DNA of 64,000 nucleotides. Origin: Flavobacterium amniphilum (lineage in GTDB: Bacteria; Bacteroidota; Bacteroidia; Flavobacteriales; Flavobacteriaceae). The stretch is from positions 62,001 through 126,000 of the forward strand of contig NZ_JAMLJL010000010.1 of assembly GCF_023634845.1 (NCBI RefSeq). Direction: 5' to 3'. A program made the translations under genes and the position numbers. Of this stretch, positions 43,345 through 52,638 are shown one piece after another (within the stretch, counting starts at the first letter, position 1; every line of letters starts with the position of its first letter). Below the pieces are notes generated by a model. The model had not been told where the DNA came from. It ran no database searches and was given only the letters and a program-made list of their open reading frames with translations.

Positions 43345-45461
43345 TTTACCGGTATTTTCAGGGTTACTTTTGTGCCTGTTACCTCGTTTCCGGTATTTCG
43401 TATATCTTCATAAACAATCAGATTTTTGATTTTTTTGGTTTTATCCAATAGTGTCAATCGTTGCGCAATGGAATCTGTTGAAAATGATTGATGATTGTTT
43501 TCATTCCGGGTTTTGATGGCAGCCGATTTTTCCCTTCCGATTCCGTTATCTTCAATAGTGCAGATAATGAGTTCTTCCGACTCGTTATAATCAAAAATAA
43601 TCGTTATTTTTTTAAGTCCTTCTTTGTGGAGCAGGCCGTGTTTGATGCTGTTTTCGGCAAAAGGCTGTATTAGCATGGGCGGAATTTGTAAATAATCTTC
43701 ATCTACGTTGTCAGAGCAATTTATTGTGTACTCAAAATTGCTTTGGAACCGCATTTTTTCCAGTTCAAGGTATTTGGTCAGGATTTCTATTTCTGATGCA
43801 ACCGTTATCAGCTTCTTACCCGAAACATTTAAAATCTGTCTGGTCAGATAGGTGAAATTACTCATTTGCTCATTAGCCTTGATTTTATCACCGTACATGA
43901 ATTGTTCCTGAATGCTGTTGAGTGCATTAAAAATAAAATGTGGGTTCATTTGGCTTCTTAAGGCTTTGATTTCACTTTCAGAGGCTTTCTTTTCAGCTTC
44001 AATTGTTTTTTCGGCTTCCTGTAACTGTATCTTTAGTAATTCATTTTGTTTTTTGGTTTTAAAACGGTTGAAGAAAAAGTAGGATAATAATGCAAGGCCA
44101 ATAATTGAGCCGATGAAAGTATAAATCAAAATCGATTTCCGTTGTGATTGCAGTTCACTGATTTGCTTTTGTTGTTTTAATTGGTTGATTTCCGATTCTT
44201 TTTTACCGGTTTCGTATTTGTATGTTGCTTTTAGTGCTATTTCTTTGCTTTCGTCGTAGTAAATTTTCTCTGCAATTTCTGATGCAATGGCCTTATAATC
44301 ATACGCTTTTCTATAATCATTACTTTTGAAATATACCTGACTCAGGATTTCAGCAGCATTCTTCTTATCAGAAGGGAATTTAGTGTTTTCCGTCAGTTTA
44401 TACGCTTTTAAAGCATAATCCTGTGCTTTTGATAATTCATTTTGCTGATTTAGAATAGTAGCGATTTTGATGTATGTTTTACACAGATGTAAGTTGGCAT
44501 TTATTTTTTGAAAAATGTCAGCCGCTTTGATGTAATGGGATTTGGCTTTGGTGAATTCTTTTTTGTTGAAGTAAATATCCCCGAATGTTTTCAGGGAGTA
44601 TGCAATGAAATCATTGTTATTGGTTTTTTTTGCCAGACTGAACGAATTGGTATTATGCTTTATGGCCAAATCCAGTTGATTACTGTTAGTGTAGGCATTG
44701 GCTAAACTATTGGAAGCGATGGTAATCCGCTCTGTATTGTTAGTTTCTTCATTGATTTGTAAGCATTTTTTATAATAGTTTATACTGCTTTTAAAATCAT
44801 TCTGATTGTCAAAAATCCGCCCTAAAGCAAAATAGGTTCTCTCTAAGCCTTCCTTATCGTTTAAAGTTTCAAATAATTTTAAAGCCTGTAAGTTGTATTT
44901 TATGGATAACTGATTATTTCCTAGATTGTTATAAATGTATCCGAGATCGGTTACTATGTAGGCAAGTCCGGATTTGTCACCGGACAAAACAGAATACTTA
45001 TAGGCTTTTTTCATGTAGGCCAGGGTGCTGTCTATTTTTCCTGAATAATCGTATGCTGTGCCTATGTTTTGAAGTGCAAGGGCTGTTCCGTAATGGTATT
45101 GGATTCCATTTGCAGTTGCAGATGATTTTTTATACCAGTTAATGGCTTTGGTATAGTTTTCTTTATACAGTTCATATGCGCCATTGTTGTTGTAAGCAAT
45201 GGAGAGGTATTTTATATAGGTTTTCCGGATTGTTTTGTTTTTCTCCGATTTTCCTTTCTTCAAAGTGATTTGTTGAAGTTCCAAATTATAGTTTACCCAT
45301 ATGTTTTCATCGTTTTCGCTTTCAATCAGTTTGTTTAGGTAATAGCAACGGGTCGTGTCTTTTTTGGGATGCTTGTTTAATAAAGCCATGATTTCTTTCG
45401 GATTATCCTGTGCCAATATAAAATTAACAGTAAAAAGAAACAGTATCAGGTATTTATTCAT
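43341..45461 (-). CDS. TPR sensor histidine kinase of LytS/YehU type
   Basis: 706 residues. It has a signal peptide, then about seven tetratricopeptide repeats (~80-400; LAYIVTDLGYIYNNLGNNQL, then EGLERTYFALGRIFDNQND), and a transmembrane segment ~443-463. A coiled coil leads to the His_kinase domain with His508 (LRSQMNPHFIFNALNS) and the HATPase-like IPPMLIQPFAENSIKHGLL. This architecture is typical of Bacteroidota LytS-type kinases, with TPRs in the periplasm. It pairs with the LytTR regulator at 45605-46351, same strand, though a terminator lies between. Its stop overlaps that of the TerB-like gene. Confidence 0.92.
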   Translation of the reverse strand: MNKYLILFLFTVNFILAQDNPKEIMALLNKHPKKDTTRCYYLNKLIESENDENIWVNYNLELQQITLKKGKSEKNKTIRKTYIKYLSIAYNNNGAYELYKENYTKAINWYKKSSATANGIQYHYGTALALQNIGTAYDYSGKIDSTLAYMKKAYKYSVLSGDKSGLAYIVTDLGYIYNNLGNNQLSIKYNLQALKLFETLNDKEGLERTYFALGRIFDNQNDFKSSINYYKKCLQINEETNNTERITIASNSLANAYTNSNQLDLAIKHNTNSFSLAKKTNNNDFIAYSLKTFGDIYFNKKEFTKAKSHYIKAADIFQKINANLHLCKTYIKIATILNQQNELSKAQDYALKAYKLTENTKFPSDKKNAAEILSQVYFKSNDYRKAYDYKAIASEIAEKIYYDESKEIALKATYKYETGKKESEINQLKQQKQISELQSQRKSILIYTFIGSIIGLALLSYFFFNRFKTKKQNELLKIQLQEAEKTIEAEKKASESEIKALRSQMNPHFIFNALNSIQEQFMYGDKIKANEQMSNFTYLTRQILNVSGKKLITVASEIEILTKYLELEKMRFQSNFEYTINCSDNVDEDYLQIPPMLIQPFAENSIKHGLLHKEGLKKITIIFDYNESEELIICTIEDNGIGREKSAAIKTRNENNHQSFSTDSIAQRLTLLDKTKKIKNLIVYEDIRNTGNEVTGTKVTLKIPVN

Positions 45462-45579
45462 TTTAAATTATAAATTTGGAATACTAACATTAAAAGAATT
45501 CATTATGTTTTATCTAGTTGATGTAATGCTTTTCGTTGCTGAGAACATTAACATTTCATGGCCTTTGGCTAAGTAAAGT

Positions 45580-45606
45580 AAAAACTCCTTGTAGTGGGGA
45601 GTTTTT
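45580..45606 (-). terminator. intrinsic terminator of the LytTR regulator gene
   Basis: AAAACTCC faces GGAGTTTT around a 9-nt loop; on the minus strand it runs into T's. The near arm overlaps the stop of the gene at 45605-46351. Confidence 0.78.
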
Positions 45607-46351
45607 AAACACTTATACGACTGATAAATTCATCAAACTCCGATTTTTTTTCCCTTGCCACGGGAATTACTTTTCCGTTTTCGAACAGAAGAGTTGAGCC
45701 TTCTTTTTTATTGTATTTTAAAATCATCTGTATATTGACAAGGTAGGAACGGTGTACCCTGAAAAATCGGGAATCGCCCTGAAGCAATTCGTCAAATTCC
45801 TTAATTTTTTTACTGATCAGGTATTTTTCGGTGTTGGTAATCACATGCGTGTAAGAGCCATCGGCTTCAAAATACAAGATGTCTTCTATTTTTAAAAATG
45901 TCAGTCCGTCAGCTTGCGGAAGTGCAATTTTCTGGAGTTGGTTAACGGTAATATTTTCTTTTAGAAGGTTTATTTTCTGTAAAATCTGATTTTGTCCCTG
46001 TTGTTTGATTGCTTTTTCAACGGCTAACTGCAGTTTGCTGATGCTGATGGGTTTCAATAAATAATCGGCTGCGGAAACTTCAAATGCTTTGATGGCATAT
46101 TCCGAATAAGCCGTACAAAAAATCGTTTCAAAAGTTGGGTTTTCGAAATAATCAAACAAGGCAAAGCCATTCTCGTTGGGCATTTCAATGTCTAAAAATA
46201 CAATATCTATTGCATGTTTATTCAATAGTTTTACTGCAGTTTTAACATCAGGCGCTTCTTCTATAATTTCAATCCCTTTGCAGTGATCGTTAATTAAATT
46301 CCGCAATAATGACCGGGCATTTGGTTCGTCATCAACAAGGATTGCTTTCAT
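45605..46351 (-). CDS. LytTR family response regulator
   Basis: 248 residues. The receiver has Asp7-8 (ILVDDEP), phosphoacceptor Asp54 (VFLDIEMPNENG) and Lys in YLLKPISI. A LytTR DNA-binding domain follows, with YFEADGSYTHVIT, then FFRVHRSYLVNI. It is likely the partner of the LytS-type kinase at 43341-45461. The regulator gene is transcribed first and ends in a terminator, so the kinase probably has its own promoter. LytTR regulators in this phylum often control envelope or carbohydrate genes; the targets here are unknown. Confidence 0.94.
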   Translation of the reverse strand: MKAILVDDEPNARSLLRNLINDHCKGIEIIEEAPDVKTAVKLLNKHAIDIVFLDIEMPNENGFALFDYFENPTFETIFCTAYSEYAIKAFEVSAADYLLKPISISKLQLAVEKAIKQQGQNQILQKINLLKENITVNQLQKIALPQADGLTFLKIEDILYFEADGSYTHVITNTEKYLISKKIKEFDELLQGDSRFFRVHRSYLVNIQMILKYNKKEGSTLLFENGKVIPVAREKKSEFDEFISRISV

Positions 46352-46525
46352 TGTTCAGTTTGTTATTGAATTGCTAAAATACAAGATAAATTGATTAAAA
46401 GCAGTTTTCTGTTTTGTAAAATACTACCATTTATGAAGTCAAACCGACTGTTTATGAATTGATTGCTTATTTAAGATGATTTAGGCAGTAATCTTGTCCT
46501 GAGAAACACGAAAAACTAAATTATC

Positions 46526-48217
46526 ATGAAAAAACTTTACGTATTAGTAGTTGCTGTATTTTCGGTTGTTGTTGCCGAAGCACAGAATTTTGAATGGGTT
46601 AAGACTTTTGGATCTACAGGAGTAGACGGAGGGAATGCATCGGTAGTTGATGCTGCAGGAAATGTATATACAACGGGAACATTCCGTGGGACTTTTGATG
46701 CTGATCCCGGGCCCGGAACCACAACGCTGACCAGTGCAGCCGGTGGAGGAGTTGATTTTTACATCACTAAATTCGATGCATCCGGAAATTTCGTCTGGGC
46801 AAAAAAAATTGGAGGCTCCGATTTTGACCAAGCTTATTCGATGGCGGTTGACAATACCGGGAATATATATCTGGCGGGTTATTTTGCTTATGTAGTGGAT
46901 TTTAACCCTGATGCAGGAGTGAATAATATGGGTGCGGGAGGTGTTTTTACGCCGCAGGGATTTCTTTTGAAACTGGATACTAACGGAACTTATGTCTGGG
47001 CGAAGCAATTCACGACTAATGCTGTTTCAGGTAATGCAGTCGTTGTTACAACCGTATCTGTTGATGCAAACAATAATGTTATGCTGGGCGGCTATTTCAA
47101 AGGACCGATGGCAGTAGATTCGGAACCGGTTGTTTTTACGTCAACTGGTGGTACTAATGATTTTTTTATAATTAAGTACAATACATCGGGAGTCTACCAA
47201 TGGGCAAAGCAGGTTGGTTCTTTGGGTAGTGAATCGGTAAACGGTATAGCTACAGATGCAGCGGGGAATGTTTATGCAACGGGTAATTTTGGTGCTGTGA
47301 CCGATTTTGATCCGAGTCCGGTAGTGCAAAACTACGGGCCGGTTGGAGGAGCATCTGATTGTTTTTTGCTGAAATTGGATACTTCAGGCAATTACCAATG
47401 GGTAAAAAGTATTGGGGGAGGAAATGAAGAGTACGGAAGAAGTGTTGTGGTTAATACTGCCGGAGATATTTATGTGGCGGCTAATTTTACCGGAACGATA
47501 ATGGTGCCTTTAAGTCCGGCTACGGTTAATTTTCCTTCGAACGGTAGTACTGATAATGTGATTGTTAAATTTGACAGTGCCGGATCGGCTTTATGGGCCA
47601 AAACATTTGGTGGCACCGGTGCTGAATTCATTAGTTCTATTACGTGTGACAGTTCCGGAAATGTATTTTCCACCGGTTATTTCAACGGTACTGTTGATTT
47701 CGATCCGGGAGTAGCGACAACCAGTTTGACTACAAACGGAGGGAATGATGTTTTTGTGCAAAAGTTAACTGATTCGGGTAGTTTTGTGAGTGCCGGACGT
47801 TTTGGAAGTACAGGTAATGATGTAGGGAATTTTATCAGAATTGATGCGAATAATAAAATTATAACCACCGGTACTTTTAACGGAACCTGTTATTTCAATC
47901 CGAATTCATCTTCTGTTGATTCTGTTGTGAGTGCCGGAGCTGAAGATGGATTTGTCCAAAAAATGTCAGATCCGTCATTAGGAAATGATGCATTTGATAC
48001 GGAGACATTTCGTTTGTATCCAAATCCCGGGAATGGAATTTATACTGTAGATTCGCCTGCTGACCATCTTTATTCTGTTGTAAATGTATTAGGGCAAACT
48101 ATCCAGAAAGGGAGTTTGGTTTTTGGAGCAAACCGAATAGACATCCAAAACCAGCCGGTTGGATTGTATTTTCTCCAATTTGAGAAAGGAAATTCCTTGA
48201 AGTTGATCAAGCAGTAA
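46526..48217 (+). CDS. seven-repeat beta-propeller protein with T9SS type A sorting domain
   Basis: 563 residues with a signal peptide (MKKLYVLVVAVFSVVVAEAQ). Seven ~50-65-residue SBBP-like repeats follow, each with a WxK or WAK strand start, a segment like DAAGNVYTTGTFRGT and often DFDPG; seven repeats suggest a closed seven-bladed propeller. The last ~70 residues are a type A sorting domain (FRLYPNPGNGIYTV, VVNVLGQTIQKG, LYFLQFEKGNS), ending in a basic LIKQ. It is secreted by T9SS and probably surface-attached. The gene stands alone, with no catalytic motif seen. Confidence 0.88.
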   Translation: MKKLYVLVVAVFSVVVAEAQNFEWVKTFGSTGVDGGNASVVDAAGNVYTTGTFRGTFDADPGPGTTTLTSAAGGGVDFYITKFDASGNFVWAKKIGGSDFDQAYSMAVDNTGNIYLAGYFAYVVDFNPDAGVNNMGAGGVFTPQGFLLKLDTNGTYVWAKQFTTNAVSGNAVVVTTVSVDANNNVMLGGYFKGPMAVDSEPVVFTSTGGTNDFFIIKYNTSGVYQWAKQVGSLGSESVNGIATDAAGNVYATGNFGAVTDFDPSPVVQNYGPVGGASDCFLLKLDTSGNYQWVKSIGGGNEEYGRSVVVNTAGDIYVAANFTGTIMVPLSPATVNFPSNGSTDNVIVKFDSAGSALWAKTFGGTGAEFISSITCDSSGNVFSTGYFNGTVDFDPGVATTSLTTNGGNDVFVQKLTDSGSFVSAGRFGSTGNDVGNFIRIDANNKIITTGTFNGTCYFNPNSSSVDSVVSAGAEDGFVQKMSDPSLGNDAFDTETFRLYPNPGNGIYTVDSPADHLYSVVNVLGQTIQKGSLVFGANRIDIQNQPVGLYFLQFEKGNSLKLIKQ

Positions 48218-48219
48218 AT

Positions 48220-48250
48220 AAAAAATCCCTTGAGTGATCAAGGGATTTTT
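48220..48250. terminator. bidirectional intrinsic terminator
   Basis: AAAATCCCTTGA pairs with TCAAGGGATTTT around GTGA, with A's before and T's after. It lies between the convergent propeller protein gene and the lipoprotein gene. Confidence 0.9.
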
Positions 48251-48257
48251 GTTTCTT

Positions 48258-49154
48258 TTATCTGTGTGTAATGTTGAAACTTCCGTTTGTGATTGTAACG
48301 GTTTGTGAACCGTTATTCACAGTAAAGTTAAAGGTTCCTACTATATTGTTTCCGTTGTGTGAACTGATGGTTAAACTACCGGAAGTCAGGTTGAATTCAG
48401 CCTGTCCGTCAGAATTTCCTATTCCCGCTCCGAAACCACTTGCAGTAGCCAGATTATACGTTCCCGGTGTAACGGTTTTTGGGAAAGATACATTGTAAAT
48501 CCCAAAGTCTGAAGAAATATTTGCATTGTTTCCGAATAAATTAACTGCATCAGAAACAGAAGTTTGTGAAATCATTAAAAATTTACCATCACTATTGTCA
48601 GTATCCATGGTAAATGCAGTTCCACCGTTTCGGGTCAATGTCATTGTACCGTTTGAGTAATAATCATTGTTAATCAACATGACATTGTTTATTTCCCCAT
48701 TTGTGATGGAAAGGCCACTGCCTTCCAAGTCTTTCAGGTTTGCAGTAAAAGTAGCAGACAGCCTTCCGGTGTTGCTATTGATTTCAGTGATATTTAAAGT
48801 AAATGAACATCCTGTTTCAGTGCTGAAATAAATTTCTTCATTTGCTGATACATAGGTCATCATTGCTTCGCTTTCATCGTTATAGCTGTGGGTGCCCACT
48901 GTTAAATCTGTAATTGGGATCTGGAAGGTCATGGATGAACCATTAGTCTTTACTCCGGCAATTTCCAGAATATGTACATTTTCGTCGTCAGTTGAGTAAT
49001 CTTCAATGCTTGCGATTGCACCGGAAGATGACCAACTTTGTCCATCGATTGTACCTGAAATGGATGAGTTGCCTGTAGCGTCATCTGAACCGCTACATGA
49101 AAATAATAATAGTCCAGTCAAAACAAGACTTAGTGTTTTTAGGAAATTTTTCAT
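48258..49154 (-). CDS. lipoprotein, DUF6252-like
   Basis: 298 residues. The lipoprotein signal ends GLLLFSCSGSD (Cys20). The Ser/Thr/Asn-rich beta-type mature part has a repeated feel: IDGQSWSSSGAIASI near the N terminus and DFGIYNVSFPKTVTPGTY, then LTSGSLTISSHNGNNIVGT at the C terminus. This fits the DUF6252-type lipoproteins of Flavobacteria as I know them; I am only moderately sure of the family. A truncated copy of its last ~95 residues lies immediately upstream at 49232-49552. Envelope protein of unknown role. Confidence 0.72.
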   Translation of the reverse strand: MKNFLKTLSLVLTGLLLFSCSGSDDATGNSSISGTIDGQSWSSSGAIASIEDYSTDDENVHILEIAGVKTNGSSMTFQIPITDLTVGTHSYNDESEAMMTYVSANEEIYFSTETGCSFTLNITEINSNTGRLSATFTANLKDLEGSGLSITNGEINNVMLINNDYYSNGTMTLTRNGGTAFTMDTDNSDGKFLMISQTSVSDAVNLFGNNANISSDFGIYNVSFPKTVTPGTYNLATASGFGAGIGNSDGQAEFNLTSGSLTISSHNGNNIVGTFNFTVNNGSQTVTITNGSFNITHR

Positions 49155-49231
49155 AAATTTTTAGATTGGGATATGTTGACTTAACAAAAATATTAAAATA
49201 AATATAACGCGTAAGTAATTTCCTGTTTTTT

Positions 49232-49552
49232 TTATTTGTGTGTGATGTCGAAACTTCCGTTTGTAATTGTAATCGTTTCTGAACCGTTATTCACTGTGAA
49301 GTTGAAGGTTCCCACAATATTGTTTCCGTTATGTGAGGTGATCGTTAAGCTACCGGAAGTCAAATCGAATTCTGCATGGTTATCAGCATTTGGAATACCG
49401 GCTCCGAAATCACTATTGGCGGTAAGATCATAAGTACCCGGCGTTACGTTTTTTGGAAAAGATATTTTGTAAATTCCGAAATCTGAAGAAACATTTAAAT
49501 TGTTTCCCAATAAATTAATTCCGTTTGAATCTGAATTCTGTCTTTTCAACAA
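49232..49552 (-). pseudogene. truncated duplicate of the C-terminal part of the 48258-49154 lipoprotein
   Basis: The reading of 106 codons begins only with TTG just after the uvrB stop and has no signal peptide. From about residue 10 it aligns with residues ~204-298 of the downstream lipoprotein: INLLGNNLNVSSDFGIY against VNLFGNNANISSDFGIY, and nearly identical LTSGSLTI, SHNGNNIVGTFNF and TVNNGS. Nucleotide identity is visibly high. It is best read as a partial tandem duplication that lost its N terminus. It may still be transcribed from uvrB. Confidence 0.72.
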
Positions 49553-49556
49553 ATAA

Positions 49557-51545
49557 TTAAATTTTTTCCTGAAGTAATTTGATTTCGTCCCTTAATTTGG
49601 CCGCCTGCATGAAGTCCAGTTCTTTTGCGGCTTTCTCCATGGCTTTGCGTTTGTCACGGATTTTCTTTTCAATTTCAGGTTTTGATAAATATTCACTTTC
49701 CGGTTCAGCAGCTTTCAGTACTTTTTCCTCATAGTATTTTGTAGAAACTGAATTATTGCTCAGTGCATTACCAAGGCTTTTATTGAGTGCTTTTGGAACC
49801 AGATTATTTGCTGTATTGAAATTCATCTGTTTTTCCCTGCGGTAATTGGTTTCGTCAATTGTTTTTTGCATCGAAGCCGTGATTTTGTCTGCGTACATAA
49901 TGGCTTTACCGTTAACATTACGGGCGGCACGTCCTACGGTTTGTGTCAGCGAGCGATGGCTTCGGAGAAAACCTTCCTTGTCAGCATCTAAGATGGCCAC
50001 CAGGGAAACTTCCGGTAAATCAAGTCCTTCACGAAGTAAGTTAACACCAATCAGTACATCAAAAACCCCTTTGCGTAAATCCTGCATGATTTCCACACGT
50101 TCCAGAGTGTCCACATCCGAATGGATATAACGGCAACGTATTGATACCTTTGTCAAGTATTTGGCCAACTCTTCCGCCATTCTTTTCGTCAGGGTTGTGA
50201 CTAATGTACGCTCATCAACTTCGCACCGTTGCTGGATTTCTTCAATCAAATCATCAATCTGGTTTAGACTGGGGCGTATTTCAATGATGGGATCCAATAA
50301 GCCGGTTGGACGGATAACCTGTTCGACATAAATACCTTCCGATTTTTGTAATTCGTAATCGGCCGGTGTTGCCGAAACATATAAAACCTGATTTTGCAAT
50401 GCTTCAAATTCTTCAAACTTCAACGGACGGTTGTCCATGGCAGCGGGAAGACGGAAGCCATATTCCACGAGATTTTCTTTACGGCTGCGATCGCCTCCGT
50501 ACATGGCGTGTACCTGTGAAATGGTCACGTGACTTTCATCGACCACCATTAAATAGTCATCAGGAAAATAATCTAATAAGCAGAACGGTCTTGTTCCGGC
50601 TTCACGTCCGTCGAGATACCTTGAATAATTCTCAATTCCGGAGCAATAGCCTAATTCCCGGATCATTTCCAGATCGAAATTGGTTCGTTCTTCCAGTCTT
50701 TTGGCTTCCAGATGTTTTCCTATTTCCTTGAAATAATCAACCTGTTTGACTAAATCCTGCTGAATTTCCCAGATGGCATTCTGTAATACGTCGGGAGAGG
50801 TAACAAACATGTTGGCGGGATAAATATTCAGTTTTTCGTACCGTTCTATTACTTTGGAAGTTTTGGTATCAAAAGCTTCAATTTCTTCAATGTCATCACC
50901 AAAAAAATGGATCCGGAAAGGTTCATCGGCATAACTTGGGTACACTTCAACCGTATCGCCTTTGATGCGGAATGTTCCGGGAGTGAAATCTCCTTCGGTT
51001 CTCGAATACAAACTCTGAACCAAGCGGTGCAAAAATTTGGTACGTGAAATGGTTTGGTCCCGTTCAATTGAAATTACGTTTTTTTGAAACTCCACCGGGT
51101 TTCCGATACCGTACAAACACGAAACCGATGCAACTACCAATACGTCCCGTCGTCCTGAAAGCAATGCAGAAGTCGTGCTTAAACGCAGTTTTTCCAATTC
51201 ATCATTGATGGATAAATCTTTTTCGATATACGTTCCGGTTACGGGAATAAAAGCCTCCGGCTGATAGTAGTCATAGTACGATACGAAATATTGTACCGAA
51301 TTATTCGGGAAAAACTGTTTGAATTCCGAGTATAATTGGGCGGCAAGCGTTTTGTTATGGGCCAGGACCAATGTTGGGCGCTGTACTTCCTGAATGACAT
51401 TTGCAACCGTGAATGTTTTTCCTGAACCTGTTACACCCAAAAGCGTTTGGTATTGTTCATTATCAATAATCCCTTTGGCTAATTTTTTGATAGCCTGGGG
51501 TTGGTCTCCCATCGGTTTGTAATCGGATATGACTTGGAATTTCAT
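49557..51545 (-). CDS. uvrB: excinuclease ABC subunit UvrB
   Basis: 662 residues, normal for UvrB, the DNA-damage verifying helicase of nucleotide excision repair that loads UvrC. Walker A is GVTGSGKTFT; then come the beta-hairpin with SYYDYYQPEAFIP, Walker B MVVDESHVT, the helicase motifs LVTTLTKRMAEEL, LIGVNLLREGLDLPEV and QTVGRAARN, and a C-terminal UVR motif that should bind UvrC. The stop is immediately followed by a lipoprotein gene fragment. The upstream gene rlmF lies 80 bp away. Confidence 0.97.
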   Translation of the reverse strand: MKFQVISDYKPMGDQPQAIKKLAKGIIDNEQYQTLLGVTGSGKTFTVANVIQEVQRPTLVLAHNKTLAAQLYSEFKQFFPNNSVQYFVSYYDYYQPEAFIPVTGTYIEKDLSINDELEKLRLSTTSALLSGRRDVLVVASVSCLYGIGNPVEFQKNVISIERDQTISRTKFLHRLVQSLYSRTEGDFTPGTFRIKGDTVEVYPSYADEPFRIHFFGDDIEEIEAFDTKTSKVIERYEKLNIYPANMFVTSPDVLQNAIWEIQQDLVKQVDYFKEIGKHLEAKRLEERTNFDLEMIRELGYCSGIENYSRYLDGREAGTRPFCLLDYFPDDYLMVVDESHVTISQVHAMYGGDRSRKENLVEYGFRLPAAMDNRPLKFEEFEALQNQVLYVSATPADYELQKSEGIYVEQVIRPTGLLDPIIEIRPSLNQIDDLIEEIQQRCEVDERTLVTTLTKRMAEELAKYLTKVSIRCRYIHSDVDTLERVEIMQDLRKGVFDVLIGVNLLREGLDLPEVSLVAILDADKEGFLRSHRSLTQTVGRAARNVNGKAIMYADKITASMQKTIDETNYRREKQMNFNTANNLVPKALNKSLGNALSNNSVSTKYYEEKVLKAAEPESEYLSKPEIEKKIRDKRKAMEKAAKELDFMQAAKLRDEIKLLQEKI

Positions 51546-51625
51546 TTGTTTTAAGTTGCAAAGTTGACAGTCGCTAAGTTACAAAGTAAAAAGCTAAAGT
51601 TTTATTTGGCGGACTATAAAAAAAC

Positions 51626-52582
51626 TTAAAATTTCCAGTTTTTACGTTGGGCTTCCGACTGAAAAGTCCATGCCACCATACGGCTCGTTTTCTGACCTTG
51701 TGCCATGTCGATGGTTTTAACGTCAATGGCTCCGACTTTCTTTAGCAGTTTGTAAATCTTGTTGAGGTTTTCTTTTTTAGAAATCAATGTGGTAAACCAT
51801 AGTACCTGTTGAGGGTATTTTACACTTTCATAAATCATTTGGGTCAGAAAACCTATTTCGCCGCCGTTGCACCATAATTCTGTGTGTTGTCCTCCGAAAT
51901 TCAATACCGGTTTTGATGCCTGTTTGTATTGCAGATTTTTAGCTTTTCTGGATGTGGCTTTTACGGCTTCTGCCGCAGAAGCATGAAAAGGAGGATTGCA
52001 AATGGTGAATGCAAAACGATCTTCAGGTTCGATGATGTTTTTGAAAATAAACCGGGATTCTGTTTGTTTTTGTAAACTGACGGAGTCAATCAGCTTTGGG
52101 TTTTTCTGAATGGTTTTTTTACAGCTTTGAAGCGATTCTTCGTTGGTGTCGGTTCCGATAAAACTCCAGTTGTATACAGCGTTGCCGATTATCGGATAAA
52201 TGCAGTTAGCTCCGATACCGATATCCAAGCCTTGTACGCTTAAACCTTCGGGGATGATTTTGTTATTGGTTTCAGCCAATAAATCAGCAATATAATGAAT
52301 GTAATCGGCCCTTCCCGGAATTGGAGGGCAAAGGTAATTTTCCGGTATATCCCAGTCGGCGATATTATAATGACTGATCAGAAGTGCTTTGTTGAGTGCT
52401 TTTACGGCTTTCGGATTGCTGAAATCGATTGTTTTTTCGTCAGAATCAGGATTGAATTTGTTTGTTGTCAGAAACTCTTTTAATTCCTTGTTGGCTAAAA
52501 CCAATTGCTCAAAATCATACCCAAAACGGTGTGGGTTTCTTGGGTGTAAATTCTTTTTTTCTGGAGTTATATTTGGTTTCAT
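51626..52582 (-). CDS. rlmF: 23S rRNA (adenine1618-N6)-methyltransferase RlmF
   Basis: 318 residues. It methylates A1618 of 23S rRNA with SAM. The family start NPHRFGYDFEQL is visible, the SAM-binding part is VQGLDIGIGANCIYPIIG, and the N6-methyltransferase catalytic motif is ICNPPFHAS. The later HTELWCNGGEIGF segment is also characteristic. A TACCTTTG -7 element lies at 52610-52617 on the minus strand. The gene sits between thiamine pyrophosphokinase and uvrB on the same strand. Confidence 0.94.
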   Translation of the reverse strand: MKPNITPEKKNLHPRNPHRFGYDFEQLVLANKELKEFLTTNKFNPDSDEKTIDFSNPKAVKALNKALLISHYNIADWDIPENYLCPPIPGRADYIHYIADLLAETNNKIIPEGLSVQGLDIGIGANCIYPIIGNAVYNWSFIGTDTNEESLQSCKKTIQKNPKLIDSVSLQKQTESRFIFKNIIEPEDRFAFTICNPPFHASAAEAVKATSRKAKNLQYKQASKPVLNFGGQHTELWCNGGEIGFLTQMIYESVKYPQQVLWFTTLISKKENLNKIYKLLKKVGAIDVKTIDMAQGQKTSRMVAWTFQSEAQRKNWKF

Positions 52583-52638
52583 TTATTCGGGAGCAAAAAA
52601 TCTGAGGTACAAAGGTAAGAAGAATTTTGGCTACGTTT

